Shown: positions 27,901 to 36,237 of the stretch, in pieces
How the letters are laid out: each line of letters opens with the position of its first letter
Position numbering within the stretch: the stretch's first letter is position 1
Notes under the pieces: generated by a model
Database searches by the model: none
Seen by the model: the letters and a program-made list of their open reading frames with translations, nothing else
What the model was told of the DNA's origin: nothing
Program-made: the position numbers and the translations under genes
Assembly: GCF_900116645.1 (NCBI RefSeq)
Contig: NZ_FPBO01000021.1
Span: 82,006-146,005 of the forward strand
DNA from: Pseudoduganella namucuonensis
GTDB lineage: Bacteria > Pseudomonadota > Gammaproteobacteria > Burkholderiales > Burkholderiaceae_D
Direction: 5' to 3'
Length of the DNA: 64,000 nucleotides

Positions 27901-30900
27901 ACCAGCTGGCCGCGCTGCGCACCGCGCAGATCGCCGCCTTCAGCACCGACCAGATGGGCTATTTCAGCGCCGACCAGATCGCCGGCCTGAGCAGCGCGCA
28001 AGTGCGCGCGCTGTCCACCCGCCAGCTGGGCGCGCTGAGCAACGAACAGGTGGCCGCGATCGAGATCGACGACCTGGTGCGCATGAGCACGACGCAAGTG
28101 GCCGGACTGCGCAGCACGCAGCTGACGGCGCTGACCGACAGCCAGCTGGAAGCCCTGACCACCAGCCAGATCGCCGCCATCGCCACCAGCCAGATCGGCG
28201 CCTTCAGCGTGGCCCAGATCGCCGCGCTGTCCAGCCTGCGCAGCCTGACCTCGGCCCAGATCGCCGGCCTGGGCAGCGAACAGATCGCCGGCCTCGACGA
28301 GGCCGACCTGCTGGCGCTGCGCACCAATCAACTGGCCGCCCTGACCAGCGCCCAGGTGCCGGGCCTGACCGACGCCCAGATCGTCGCCCTGAACACGCAG
28401 CAGATCCGTGCCCTGAGCGCGCGCGCCATCGCGGCCCTGAGCGTGGGCCAGCTGGCCGCCATCGAAACCACCGACTTCGCGGCCCTCACCACCACCCAGG
28501 TGCGCGCGCTGACCACCGCGCAGATGGCTTCGCTCGGCACGCACCAGTTGCGCGCCATGACCAGCGCCGAGATCGCCGCGCTGAGCGGCACCCAGCTCGA
28601 CGCGCTGAGCCCGGCGCAGGTGGCCGCCATGGGCAACATCTTCGAATACAGCACCCAGCTGATCGCCGCCATGTCGACCGACCGCATCGCCGCGCTGACG
28701 CCGGACGACCTGGCCCAGCTGAGCGCCGCGCAGGTCGGCGCCTTCAAGCCGGCCCAGGTGGCCGTGCTGGGCAGCGCCCAGATCGTCGCGCTGAGCACCG
28801 CGCAGATCAGCTCGCTGTCGACGCAGGCCATCGCCGCGTTCAGCTCGGCGCAGATCGCCCGCATCGAGCCCGAGGACATCGCCGCGCTGAAGACGGCGCA
28901 AGTGGCGGCGCTGCGCAGCGACCAGCTGCAGGCGCTGACGCTGGACCAGGTGGGCGCCCTGACCACGCTGGAGATCGGCGCGCTGCGCACGGCCCAGATC
29001 GGCGTGCTGAGCAGCGCCCAGTTCCAGGCGCTGACCAGCCTGCGCGGCCTGGGCACGGCCCAGATCGCCGCGCTGTCGACCGCGCAGCTGGCGGCCATGT
29101 CGGTGGAGAGGCTCACGGGCCTGAGCTCCAGCCAACTGGCCGCGCTGGGCTCGAACCAGATCCGCGCGCTGTCCAACGACCAGATCGTCGGCATGGACAC
29201 GCGCCAGTTCTCCACGCTGGCGACGCGCCAGCTGGCCGCATTCAGCACCGCGCAGATCGCCGCCATGGAGGCCGACGACGTGGCCGCGCTGCGCTCGGGC
29301 CAGGTGGCCGCGCTGAGCAGCGACCAGTTGCGCGCGCTGACGGTGGACCAGGTGGCCGTGCTGGCCACCGCCGGCCTGGCCGCGCTGGGCAGCGCCCAGG
29401 CGCGCGGCCTCCGGACGGACCAGATCGCCGCACTCGGCACCCGCCAGGTGCGGGCGTTGTCGACCCGCGCGCTGACCGGCCTGACCACCGCGCAGATCGC
29501 CGCCATCGAAGTGGAGGACATCGCCGTGCTGCGCACCGACCAGGTGCGCGTGCTCAATTCCGCCCAGCTGGCCGCGCTGACCGACGCCCAGATGGTGGCG
29601 CTGACGCCGGCCGCCGTGGGCGCGCTGACGAGCGCGCAGCTGGGCGCGCTGACCTCGCAGCAATTCAACCTGCTGGGCGCGCTGACCTTCCTCTCCGCCG
29701 CCCAGTTCGCCGCGCTGCCGACCGCGCGCATCGCGGCCCTGGACGAGGCCCAATTGACCCTGCTGAAGTCCGAGCAGATCGCCGCGCTGACCAGCAAGCA
29801 GGTCGGCGCGCTGAGCACCACCCAGCTGGCGATCCTGAGCACCAGCCAGTGGCGCGCGCTGGACGCCGACGCCATCCCCGGCCTGGGCACCGCGCAGGTG
29901 GCCGGCATCACGCAGGAAGACTTCGCTGCGCTGCTCACCGCGCAGCTGGCCGTGCTGGCCACCCGCAACATCGCGGTGTTGACCGCCGAGCAGCTGGGCG
30001 CCTTGAGCTCGGCCCAACTGGGCGCGCTGCGCAGCAGCCAGCTGCGCGCCCTCGGCACGGCGCAACTGGCCGCCCTCACCAGCCTGCAAGGCCTGGGCAG
30101 CGCCCAGTTCGCCGCGCTGGGCAGTGAACAGCTGGCCTCGCTCGGCGACGAACAGCTGGGCACGCTGCGCACCAGCCATCTGGCCGCGCTGGGCAGCCGC
30201 CAGCTTTCCTGGTTGACCACGACGCAGATCGCGGCGCTGTCCACCACCCAGATCCGCGCGCTGAACCCGACGGCCCTGGCCGGGCTGAGCACGGACCAGG
30301 TGGCGGCGATCGATGTCGACGACCTGGCCGCGCTCACCACCGCCCAGTTCGCCAAACTGACCACCGAGCAGGTGCGCGCGCTGAGCGACACCCAGATCGG
30401 CGCGCTGACCTCGGCCGAGCTGAGCGCGCTGACCACGGCGCAGATGAGCGTGCTTGGCACGGCCCAGCTGGCCGCCCTGTCCAGCCTGCAAGGCTTCGGC
30501 GCCGCCCAGCTGGGCGCGCTGACCAGCGCCCAGTTGTCCTCGCTGGACGAGGCGCACCTGAACAGCATCCGCAGCTCGCAGATCGCCGCGCTGAGCAGCC
30601 GCCAGATCTCGTGGCTGACCGACAGCCAGGTGACCGCGCTGACCACGGCCCAGGTACGCGCGCTGAGCCCGGCCGCGCTGCGCGCACTGAGCAGCAACCA
30701 GTTCGCCGCGCTGGAGGTGGAGGACTTGCAAGCCCTCACCACCGCCCAGATGGCCGCGATCGGCACCACCCAGATCGCCGGCCTGAGCGGCGGCCAGATC
30801 AACTCATTCGGCTCGCAGCAGCTCAGCGGCCTGTCGTCGGCCCAGATCGGCGCGCTCAGCACGGCGCAGCTGGCCAGCCTGGACACGCTGGCCACCCTGG

Positions 30901-32585
30901 GCACGCGCCAAATCGCCTTCCTGTCCACGCAGCAGCTCGCCAGCCTGGACAGCAGCCATCTGGAGACGCTGAAAACCGCCCAGGTGGCCACGCTGTCGTC
31001 GCGCCAGATCGGCGCGCTGGCGCCGGAGCAGATCACCGCGCTGAACACCGCGCAGATCCGCGCCATCAACGCCGCCACCCTGGCGTCGCTGAGCACGGCG
31101 CAGCTGGGCGCGCTGGACCTGGAAGACATCACCGCGCTGTCCACCACGCAGGTGGCGGCGCTGAAATCGCAGCAGGTCGCCAGCCTCACGGCCAGCCAGC
31201 TGAGCGCCTTGTCGACCCGCACGCTGGCGACCCTGACCGTCACCCAGCTCGACGGCCTCACCAGCGAACAGCTGGCCGCCGCCAACTCGCTGCGGCCGTA
31301 CACGGTGACGCAGCTCGCCTCGTTCAGCTCGGCCCAGGTCAACGGGCTGTCGGCCGAGCTGATGGCCGGGCTGCGCACGCAGCAGGTGGCCGCGCTGTCC
31401 GCCGCCCAGGCCCCCGGCCTCACCGCCGACCAGTTGACCGCGTTCGATTCGGCGCAGGTCAACGCGCTGTCGATCAAGGTGCTGAACGCGTTGACGTCGG
31501 CGCAGATCAACGCCATCGACGCCGACGACCTGAAGCTGCTGAAGGCGCTGCAGGTGGGCGGGCTGGGCACGGCGCAGATCGCCGCGCTGGACGCCGGCCA
31601 CATCGCCGCGCTGACCACCGAGCAAGTCAAGGGATTGAAGGCGGCGCAGGTCGCCGCGCTGACCACCGCCCAGCTGGGCGCGCTGACCCTGGAACAATAC
31701 GGCGCCTTCACCGCCGCGCAAGTGGCAGCGCTGACCGCCGCGCAACTGGCGGCGATGACGCTGGAACAGAAGGACGCCACCCCGCTGGGCAGCCCGCTGC
31801 AGCTGGACCTGAACGGCGACGGCATCCACACCCTGTCGCTGGAGGACGGCGTGCGCTTCGACCTGTACGCGAGCGGCCAGGCGGTGCGAACCGGCTGGGT
31901 CGGCCAGGGCGACGGCCTGCTCGCGCTGGACCGCGACGGCGACGGCGCCATCAACGACGGCGGCGAGCTGTTCGGCACGGCGACCACGCTGGCCGACGGC
32001 ACGCGGGCACGCGACGGCTTCGCCGCGCTGGCCGAGCTGGACGGCAACGGCGACGGCCTGATCGACAACAAGGACGCCGCCTTCGGCGCCCTGCGCGTGT
32101 GGGTCGACGGCGACAGCGACGGCGTCAGCCAGGCGGGCGAACTGCGCACGCTGGCCGAGGCCGGCGTTGCCAGCCTCGCGACGGGCGCCCTGGCGGCCAG
32201 CGAGAAGGACGCCGGCAACTGGATCGGCCTGCGCGGCGGCTACACGGACGCCGACGGCAAGACGGGGCAGATGGCGGACGTCTGGTACGTCACCGACCGC
32301 AACGAGGCGCCGGCGGCGACGCTGCGCGAACAGGTCGGCGCGTTGGCGCAGGCCTTGGCCGGCTTCGGCGGCGGCTCCGCGCCGGTCGGCCCGGGCGGGC
32401 TGGGCTGGCCGAACCAGGCCGCCGGGCATACCCTGAGCGGCAGCGTGGCCGACCTGGCGCGCGAACTGCGGCACTACGGCGACCGCGGGCTGGCCGGCCA
32501 GGGCGGCGGCGGCGCCGCAGCCGACCTGCTGGGCGAGCGCGACCAGCGCCGCGCCCCGCCCCCCGGCATCCTCGCCGCGAAGTAG
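24954..32585 (+). CDS. Giant octapeptide-repeat protein with C-terminal calcium-loop module
   Basis: A 2543-residue protein of unknown function. An AGGAG lies eight bases before the ATG. Residues 9-2268 are about 272 tandem eight-residue units of consensus (S/T)-T-(D/A)-Q-(I/L/V)-A-A-L, grouped into a 134-residue super-repeat. Residues about 2280-2410 carry Asp-rich loops (LDLNGDGIHTL, LDRDGDGAINDGGELFG, LDGNGDGLIDNKDAAF, VDGDSDGVSQAGEL) like the calcium-binding module found near the ends of RTX/FrpC-type exoproteins; that resemblance suggests export and calcium-dependent folding. The last 100 residues are Gly/Ala/Arg-rich. There is no signal peptide, no RTX nonapeptide array and no obvious anchor. 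It stands between fliR and the flg operon with its own terminator. A surface adhesin or filament-associated matrix protein is possible but not shown. Confidence 0.9.
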   Translation: MSSIVPFLTTDQIVTLTTAQVAALTTEEIRDLNTEQIQAMTSDHLQALSTAQLRLLGTDEIAALTTDQLPFLTTQQFASLGTGAIRALGSDQFAVMETADLAALRTNQFAALGSHQLAVLSTDAIGVLGTAQWSVLKTSQSPGLTSDQLAALTAAQLRALAPAVLGSLDTSQFSALSTAAVSALTSRHFSALTAVQVASLSTDHIIALTSDQLNSMATAAIALLTTDQIAAIETRDFAALSSRQLTALNSDQLAALTTTQFSVLSSNGLRALKPGAIAGLTSDQIAGLTSLAPLTTLQVRALTTDQIGALETQDLVTLTSSQLGALTGDQATALNTDHIVAMTTGQFSAMSTAFLNKLNSDQIGAIETRDIAVLRSNQVAKLAADQLSSLNSAQLAALSSASIGALTNEQIAALTTDQLGWLSTLAGMSSRQIAAFSTDQIASLSTASLASLAGKQLAAMTGDQIRALNSDQIVGLSTAQFRVLTSATLAALSTDQIGMIEARDIGALLTNQINKLTADQVAAFTTAQVAALSGAAAAALTPAQVAALNTEQMAALSTLSVLSTRQIANLTTDQIAALAVSKLDDLSTTQIAALNGEQAVALSTDQLGALSADQVRALSTSVIAALSTDQLPAIEVEDLQNMRSAQLAVLNTDQIASLSTAQVAGLTTAQIGALSPSQKAALSSDQLAALSSLASFSTSSIAGLTTDQIASLSVAALATLRSNQVAALTTAQLSSLSDAQIAGLTSDQIRALSTRGLNALTADQVAAIEIGDLQALRTAQLAGLDTEHLAALTSDQFSALTTQQIAALGTAQIASLSTDQVASFASLAPLNSRQIAALTTEQISSLASEKITTLKTSQLAGLTSAQIGALTAEHIVALDSAQLRSLGTATIAALSAEQVAAIEVADMAVLATRQIASLTPDQMAALTVEQLGAFGSQQLAALSSSQLAALSAEQQAALVSLAGLSTRQIASLSADQIAAFTVDQLAALRTAQIAAFSTDQMGYFSADQIAGLSSAQVRALSTRQLGALSNEQVAAIEIDDLVRMSTTQVAGLRSTQLTALTDSQLEALTTSQIAAIATSQIGAFSVAQIAALSSLRSLTSAQIAGLGSEQIAGLDEADLLALRTNQLAALTSAQVPGLTDAQIVALNTQQIRALSARAIAALSVGQLAAIETTDFAALTTTQVRALTTAQMASLGTHQLRAMTSAEIAALSGTQLDALSPAQVAAMGNIFEYSTQLIAAMSTDRIAALTPDDLAQLSAAQVGAFKPAQVAVLGSAQIVALSTAQISSLSTQAIAAFSSAQIARIEPEDIAALKTAQVAALRSDQLQALTLDQVGALTTLEIGALRTAQIGVLSSAQFQALTSLRGLGTAQIAALSTAQLAAMSVERLTGLSSSQLAALGSNQIRALSNDQIVGMDTRQFSTLATRQLAAFSTAQIAAMEADDVAALRSGQVAALSSDQLRALTVDQVAVLATAGLAALGSAQARGLRTDQIAALGTRQVRALSTRALTGLTTAQIAAIEVEDIAVLRTDQVRVLNSAQLAALTDAQMVALTPAAVGALTSAQLGALTSQQFNLLGALTFLSAAQFAALPTARIAALDEAQLTLLKSEQIAALTSKQVGALSTTQLAILSTSQWRALDADAIPGLGTAQVAGITQEDFAALLTAQLAVLATRNIAVLTAEQLGALSSAQLGALRSSQLRALGTAQLAALTSLQGLGSAQFAALGSEQLASLGDEQLGTLRTSHLAALGSRQLSWLTTTQIAALSTTQIRALNPTALAGLSTDQVAAIDVDDLAALTTAQFAKLTTEQVRALSDTQIGALTSAELSALTTAQMSVLGTAQLAALSSLQGFGAAQLGALTSAQLSSLDEAHLNSIRSSQIAALSSRQISWLTDSQVTALTTAQVRALSPAALRALSSNQFAALEVEDLQALTTAQMAAIGTTQIAGLSGGQINSFGSQQLSGLSSAQIGALSTAQLASLDTLATLGTRQIAFLSTQQLASLDSSHLETLKTAQVATLSSRQIGALAPEQITALNTAQIRAINAATLASLSTAQLGALDLEDITALSTTQVAALKSQQVASLTASQLSALSTRTLATLTVTQLDGLTSEQLAAANSLRPYTVTQLASFSSAQVNGLSAELMAGLRTQQVAALSAAQAPGLTADQLTAFDSAQVNALSIKVLNALTSAQINAIDADDLKLLKALQVGGLGTAQIAALDAGHIAALTTEQVKGLKAAQVAALTTAQLGALTLEQYGAFTAAQVAALTAAQLAAMTLEQKDATPLGSPLQLDLNGDGIHTLSLEDGVRFDLYASGQAVRTGWVGQGDGLLALDRDGDGAINDGGELFGTATTLADGTRARDGFAALAELDGNGDGLIDNKDAAFGALRVWVDGDSDGVSQAGELRTLAEAGVASLATGALAASEKDAGNWIGLRGGYTDADGKTGQMADVWYVTDRNEAPAATLREQVGALAQALAGFGGGSAPVGPGGLGWPNQAAGHTLSGSVADLARELRHYGDRGLAGQGGGGAAADLLGERDQRRAPPPGILAAK
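24978..31757 (+). repeat. 24-bp (8-residue) tandem repeat array with a 402-bp (134-residue) higher-order period
   Basis: Reading the protein by hand gives 272 octads and 14 hexads, exactly 2260 residues. One octad per super-unit has an acidic form (ExxD(L/I/F), for example ETRDIAVL, EVEDLQNM). Its first codon falls at 25242, 25650, then every 402 bases to 29268, then 29508, then every 402 bases to 31518. A standard unit is 7 octads, a hexad (SLASF/SLAPL type) and 9 octads; the octad before last in each unit usually lacks Gln. The first interval is 408 bases (17 octads, no hexad) and the one at 29268 only 240 (10 octads, no hexad). Confidence 0.93.
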
Positions 32586-32616
32586 CCGCCAAACCGCCGC
32601 CCTGTTTCCGGCGGCC

Positions 32617-32673
32617 AAAAAACGCCCAGGGCGCTTATTCCCGCAACGGAATAAGCGCCCTGGGCGTTTTTTT
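32617..32673. terminator. GCCCAGGGC-family hairpin, copy 1 (terminator of the giant gene)
   Basis: A 25-bp perfect stem around the loop CGCAAC: the arms read CGCCCAGGGCGCTTATTCC inward, flanked by A6 on the left and T7 on the right. It lies 31 bases after the stop codon. The sequence recurs three more times in the window with small changes. Confidence 0.9.
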
Positions 32674-32738
32674 CCGCGCGACAAGTCAAAACCGGGGCGG
32701 CCGGGGCGTCACGGGGCGTGTCGGCGCCTCGCGCGCGT

Positions 32739-32793
32739 AAAAACGCCCAGGGCGTTTATTTCCGCGAAGGAATAAACGCCCTGGGCTCTTTTT
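32739..32793. terminator. GCCCAGGGC-family hairpin, copy 2 (terminator of flgL side)
   Basis: Arms GCCCAGGGCGTTTATTTCC and GGAATAAACGCCCTGGGC with a short GCGAA loop, A5 on the left and T5 on the right. It lies 14 bases beyond the flgL stop, so it should end the leftward flg transcript; with copy 1 it insulates the two convergent units. Confidence 0.88.
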
Positions 32794-32806
32794 GCCGCGG
32801 GGAAGC

Positions 32807-34066
32807 TTAGCCGATGTAGTTGAACAGGGAGAGGCTGGTCAGCGTCTTGTACGACTTCTGCGCCGCCTCCAGGCTGATCTGCTGCTGGGTGAACTGGGAG
32901 ATGGCCTGGATGGTGTCGACGTCCTGCAGGTCGGCCAGGGTGCTGGCGTACTGGATGTTCAAGTCCTCGCCGGCGCTGTCCAGATAGTCCAGCTCCTTCA
33001 TGCGCGCGCCCACCGAGGCCCGCACCGCCAGCACGTTGTCGGAGGCGTTGTCGACGTTGGCGTTGACCTGGTTCAGCAGATTGGTCAGCCGCGCCTGCCC
33101 CGCCGCGCCCGCGCCGTCCGAACGCAGCGCCGTGATGGTCTCGCGCACCGTCTCGAAGATCGATTTCTTGGTGCTGGGCTCGACGGTGAACCTGTCCAGG
33201 TCGGCCGGGTCGCCCTTGACGTCGAACTGCAGGCCGTCGAACTCGATGGTCTGGCCGCTGGCGTAGGGGATCGGGTCGGGCGGATTGGGGTTGGCGGGCA
33301 CCGGCTGGTTCAGCGTCAGGTCGGTCACGGTGTAGGTGACGGCCTTGGGCACGCCCGGCGTTTCCGGCACCACCGCGAAGTTGATCTCGTACTGGTGGCC
33401 GGTCAGCGCCGCGAAGTCGGTCACCGAGCCGGGCGAGATGATGCCGCTGCCGCCGCGCGCGTAATTCGCGGGGTCGGCGCCGGTCTGGAAAGTGCCGTTG
33501 CCGGTGAGGTTGTTCTCGAAGATGGACGCGCCGGAGTCGCTGATGGCGACCTTGCGCGAGGAACCCACCTGCAATTCGCGCTCGCCCTGGTCGCCCTGGT
33601 AGTTGGCGCCGGTGGCCGTCAGCGCGAACGGCAGCGAGGACTTGTAGCCGGAGAACATGTAGCCGCCGGCGCCGTCGGCCGTGTTGGCCACGCCCAGCAA
33701 GTCCTGCAGCCGGCCCTCCAGCTCCACCGCCAGCGATTCGCGGTCGTCGTTGGTCAGCGAGCCGTTGCCGGCGCTCACCGCCAGCGTCTTGATGTCCTGC
33801 AGCAGCTGGGTGGTGGAGTTCAGCGCGACCTCCTCCTGCGACAGCGAACCGCGCGCGTTCAGGCGGTTGGTGACCAGCTGGGTGTTGATCTCCTTCGACT
33901 GCGTGAGTTCCAGCGCGCGCGCCGTGGCGATGGGGTCGTCCGACGGCGCCAGGTTGCGGCGGCCGGTGGCCAGCTGCTGCTGGGTGCGGGCCAGCGAGGC
34001 CTGCAGCGTGCTGAGCTGGCTGATGCCCGTGTCGAACATCATCTTGGAACTGATACGCATGACCAT
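32807..34066 (-). CDS. flgL: Flagellar hook-associated protein FlgL (HAP3)
   Basis: Junction protein between hook and filament, 419 residues. The flagellin-like N terminus (MRISSKMMFDTGISQLSTLQASLARTQQQLATGRR, with LAPSDDPIATARALEL) and C terminus (QAISQFTQQQISLEAAQKSYKTLTSLSLFNYIG) are complete. The central region (about 130-290) is the variable outer domain. ATG at 34066 has AAGGAAGG upstream; a second ATG two codons on is possible. It follows flgK by 33 bases and shares its transcript. Confidence 0.97.
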   Translation of the reverse strand: MVMRISSKMMFDTGISQLSTLQASLARTQQQLATGRRNLAPSDDPIATARALELTQSKEINTQLVTNRLNARGSLSQEEVALNSTTQLLQDIKTLAVSAGNGSLTNDDRESLAVELEGRLQDLLGVANTADGAGGYMFSGYKSSLPFALTATGANYQGDQGERELQVGSSRKVAISDSGASIFENNLTGNGTFQTGADPANYARGGSGIISPGSVTDFAALTGHQYEINFAVVPETPGVPKAVTYTVTDLTLNQPVPANPNPPDPIPYASGQTIEFDGLQFDVKGDPADLDRFTVEPSTKKSIFETVRETITALRSDGAGAAGQARLTNLLNQVNANVDNASDNVLAVRASVGARMKELDYLDSAGEDLNIQYASTLADLQDVDTIQAISQFTQQQISLEAAQKSYKTLTSLSLFNYIG

Positions 34067-34099
34067 GATACTGACCTTCCTTATTCCTTAGCCGGGCGC

Positions 34100-36067
34100 T
34101 TAACGGCCCAGCGACACCAGCACATCGAACAGCTGGCTGGCGATCTGCATCATTTTGCCGGCCGCCTGGTAGGCTTGCTGGTAGCGCAGCAGGTTGGCGG
34201 CTTCCTCGTCGAGGTTGACGCCGACCACGCTCTCGTGGGCGTTCTTGGCCTGGGTGGCGGCGGCGTCCGCGGCCAGGCCGCCGATCTGCGCCTCGCGCGC
34301 CTTGTTGCCGACGAAGTTGACCATCGACGCGTACGAGCTCTGGAACGTGGTCTGCCCGCCGTTCAGGATGTTCTTCGACTGCAGGTCGGCCAGCAGCGCG
34401 CCGTTGCGGTTGTCCTTGGTGCCGCCGGCGTTGGGACCGGTGATGCTGAAGGTGTCGTTGTCGCCCGGCGTGCCGGTGATGGCGACGTTGATGCCGCCGA
34501 AGTTGAACTTGTCGCCCTCCGCGTACGGAATGGTGGCGGTGCCGGCCGGATACGTGGTCGACGTGCCGTCGACGCCGGTGACCACCACGTCCTGCGCGGC
34601 CGGGAAGCCGGACAGCGTGCCGGTGTCCTTGTCATAGGTCAGCGTGACGGTGCCGTTGAGCGTGTTGGCCGGGTCCAGGTAGGCGTCGTCGACGCTGCCC
34701 ACGCTGATCTTGCCGTTGCCGGTGTTGCTCAGCGGCGTGTTGGTGCTGATGGGCGCGGCCAGGGCGATTTTCGACACGTCGCTCAGCGCCACGTTGAAGC
34801 CGGACGCGGCCGCGAAGGTGGGGCGGATCTCGAAGTGGTCGCCCGTCTGCGGCGTGCCGGTGATCGAGTACTCGACGCCGTCGATCATCTGCGGCTCGGT
34901 CTGCGGGAACGGGTTGATGACCGTGCTCTGGCCGTCGGACTGGCGCGTCAGCACGAAATTCGCGCCGTCGTAGTTCAGGTCGTAATTGCTGGTGGTGAGC
35001 GCGGTGGCGTCCTTGACCACGCCGGTGATGGTGGCGGTGCTCAGCGAGGAGTTGCGCGCGTCCATGCCGACATAGGCCTTGACGTCCTCGAAGAACTGGC
35101 CGCCCATGGCGCCGTTGCGGTCCTGGCCCAGCGCGTGCTGGGCGTTGAAACTGGCCGCCAGCCCGGCCGCCACCTGGCCCAGCTTGTTCTGCGCCTCGTC
35201 CAGCGCGCCGCTGCGGAACGACAGCAGCCCGCCCAGGGCGCCGCCGCCCTGCAGCGCGCTTTCCGGCAGCTCCGACACCTTGTCGCCCGCCTTGTAGCCG
35301 ATGGTGATGCGGCTGACGTCGGTCAGCGAGGTGCCGGTGGCCAGCTCGAAGTTGCGGTTGCCGATCACCAGCGGCTGGCCGGAGCCGATCGACACCGTCA
35401 GCGTGCTGTTGGCGCCGTCCGCCACCGTGACCTTGACCAGCTTGTTCAGCTCGGTGATCAGGTGGTCGCGCTGGTCCATCAAATCGTTGGGCATGGCCGA
35501 GGTGTCGCTCGACAAGCCGGCGATATCGTTGTTCAGCTTGCCGATCTGGGCGGCGAAGGAATTGACCTCGGCCACCGTGGTCTTGATCTGCGCGTTGACG
35601 CCCTCGCCGATCTCGCTCAGGCGGTCGCTCATGGTCTGGAAACGCGCCGACAGGGTGTTGGCGGTGGACAGCATGGCGCTGCGCGAGGCGTCGGTGGCGG
35701 GATTGGAGGCGGCGTCCTGCACGCCCTTGAAGAAGTCCTGCAGCGCCGGCGACAGGCCGGAGGTGGAGTCGGCCAGCAGGTTGTCGACCTGGCTGATCTG
35801 GGAGTAATAGCCGTTCTGCTCGGCCGCGCGCGCCTCCGCGCCCAGCAATTGCTTGCTGAGGAAGTCGTCGTACTGGCGCTGGATGGTGACCACCTCGGTG
35901 CCGGTGCCGACGAAATAGCCGCCGCTGGCCTCGGGCAGGGAGTTGCCCTGGATAACCACCTGGCGGTGATAGCCTTCCACATTGGCGTTGGCGATGTTGT
36001 GCCCCGTGGTCGCCAGGCCCACCTGTGCCGCCAATAAACCTGATTTACCTACGCCAAGGATGCTCAT
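34100..36067 (-). CDS. flgK: Flagellar hook-associated protein FlgK (HAP1)
   Basis: First hook-filament junction protein, 655 residues. N terminus ILGVGKSGLLAAQVGLATTGHNIANANVEGYHRQ is the rod/hook family signature; the C terminus VVGVNLDEEAANLLRYQQAYQAAGKMMQIASQLFDVLV is typical. The middle (about 330-560) is a Gly/Thr/Asn-rich outer domain. It has its own sigma-28 promoter, so flgKL can be switched on after the hook. Confidence 0.98.
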   Translation of the reverse strand: MSILGVGKSGLLAAQVGLATTGHNIANANVEGYHRQVVIQGNSLPEASGGYFVGTGTEVVTIQRQYDDFLSKQLLGAEARAAEQNGYYSQISQVDNLLADSTSGLSPALQDFFKGVQDAASNPATDASRSAMLSTANTLSARFQTMSDRLSEIGEGVNAQIKTTVAEVNSFAAQIGKLNNDIAGLSSDTSAMPNDLMDQRDHLITELNKLVKVTVADGANSTLTVSIGSGQPLVIGNRNFELATGTSLTDVSRITIGYKAGDKVSELPESALQGGGALGGLLSFRSGALDEAQNKLGQVAAGLAASFNAQHALGQDRNGAMGGQFFEDVKAYVGMDARNSSLSTATITGVVKDATALTTSNYDLNYDGANFVLTRQSDGQSTVINPFPQTEPQMIDGVEYSITGTPQTGDHFEIRPTFAAASGFNVALSDVSKIALAAPISTNTPLSNTGNGKISVGSVDDAYLDPANTLNGTVTLTYDKDTGTLSGFPAAQDVVVTGVDGTSTTYPAGTATIPYAEGDKFNFGGINVAITGTPGDNDTFSITGPNAGGTKDNRNGALLADLQSKNILNGGQTTFQSSYASMVNFVGNKAREAQIGGLAADAAATQAKNAHESVVGVNLDEEAANLLRYQQAYQAAGKMMQIASQLFDVLVSLGR

Positions 36068-36100
36068 GATGGTGTTTAGCTTTCCGCTTGATCTGAGTAG

Positions 36101-36127
36101 TCTACGGCAGAAGCCGATAAAACTTGA
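36101..36127 (-). promoter_or_regulatory. Sigma-28 (FliA) promoter of flgKL
   Basis: On the minus strand: TCAAGTTT - 11 bases - GCCGTAGA, 7 of 8 matches at -35 and 6 of 8 at -10 with exact spacing. It lies 34 bases before the flgK start. Confidence 0.75.
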
Positions 36128-36158
36128 GTTTCCCTACTGCAATAGTGTGCGCAAACCT

Positions 36159-36224
36159 GGGGACAGACCCGCGATCCGGGTCCCATGCCCTTGCGGAGGC
36201 TGGTGGCGCGATGGGTCCGTCCCC
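36159..36224. repeat. Imperfect inverted repeat between flgJ and flgK
   Basis: GGGGACAGACCC (36159-36170) and GGGTCCGTCCCC (36213-36224) are complementary at 11 of 12 positions, with an inner CCCGCGATCCGGG hairpin next to the left arm. It resembles the GGGGTCAGACCC elements near flgM and motD and looks like a diverged member of that family. It may reduce readthrough from flgJ into flgK. Confidence 0.6.
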
Positions 36225-36237
36225 GGTGTGAAGCCAA

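Noticed and set aside
24978..31757. Tandem array considered as a possible CRISPR array or satellite
   Set aside because: Units are contiguous 24-bp coding repeats without spacers, diverged at synonymous and nonsynonymous sites, and in frame throughout.
24924..32218. Very long open frames on the minus strand and in another plus frame across the giant repeat gene
   Set aside because: The 24-bp repeat unit is a multiple of three, so any stop-free frame of one unit stays open through the array. Only the plus frame at 24954 has a ribosome site, a sensible octad protein and a distinct C-terminal domain.
32792..36037. 1081-residue plus-strand ORF opposite flgL and flgK
   Set aside because: Antisense shadow of two clear genes, with Val/Gly/Arg/His-rich composition and no motifs.
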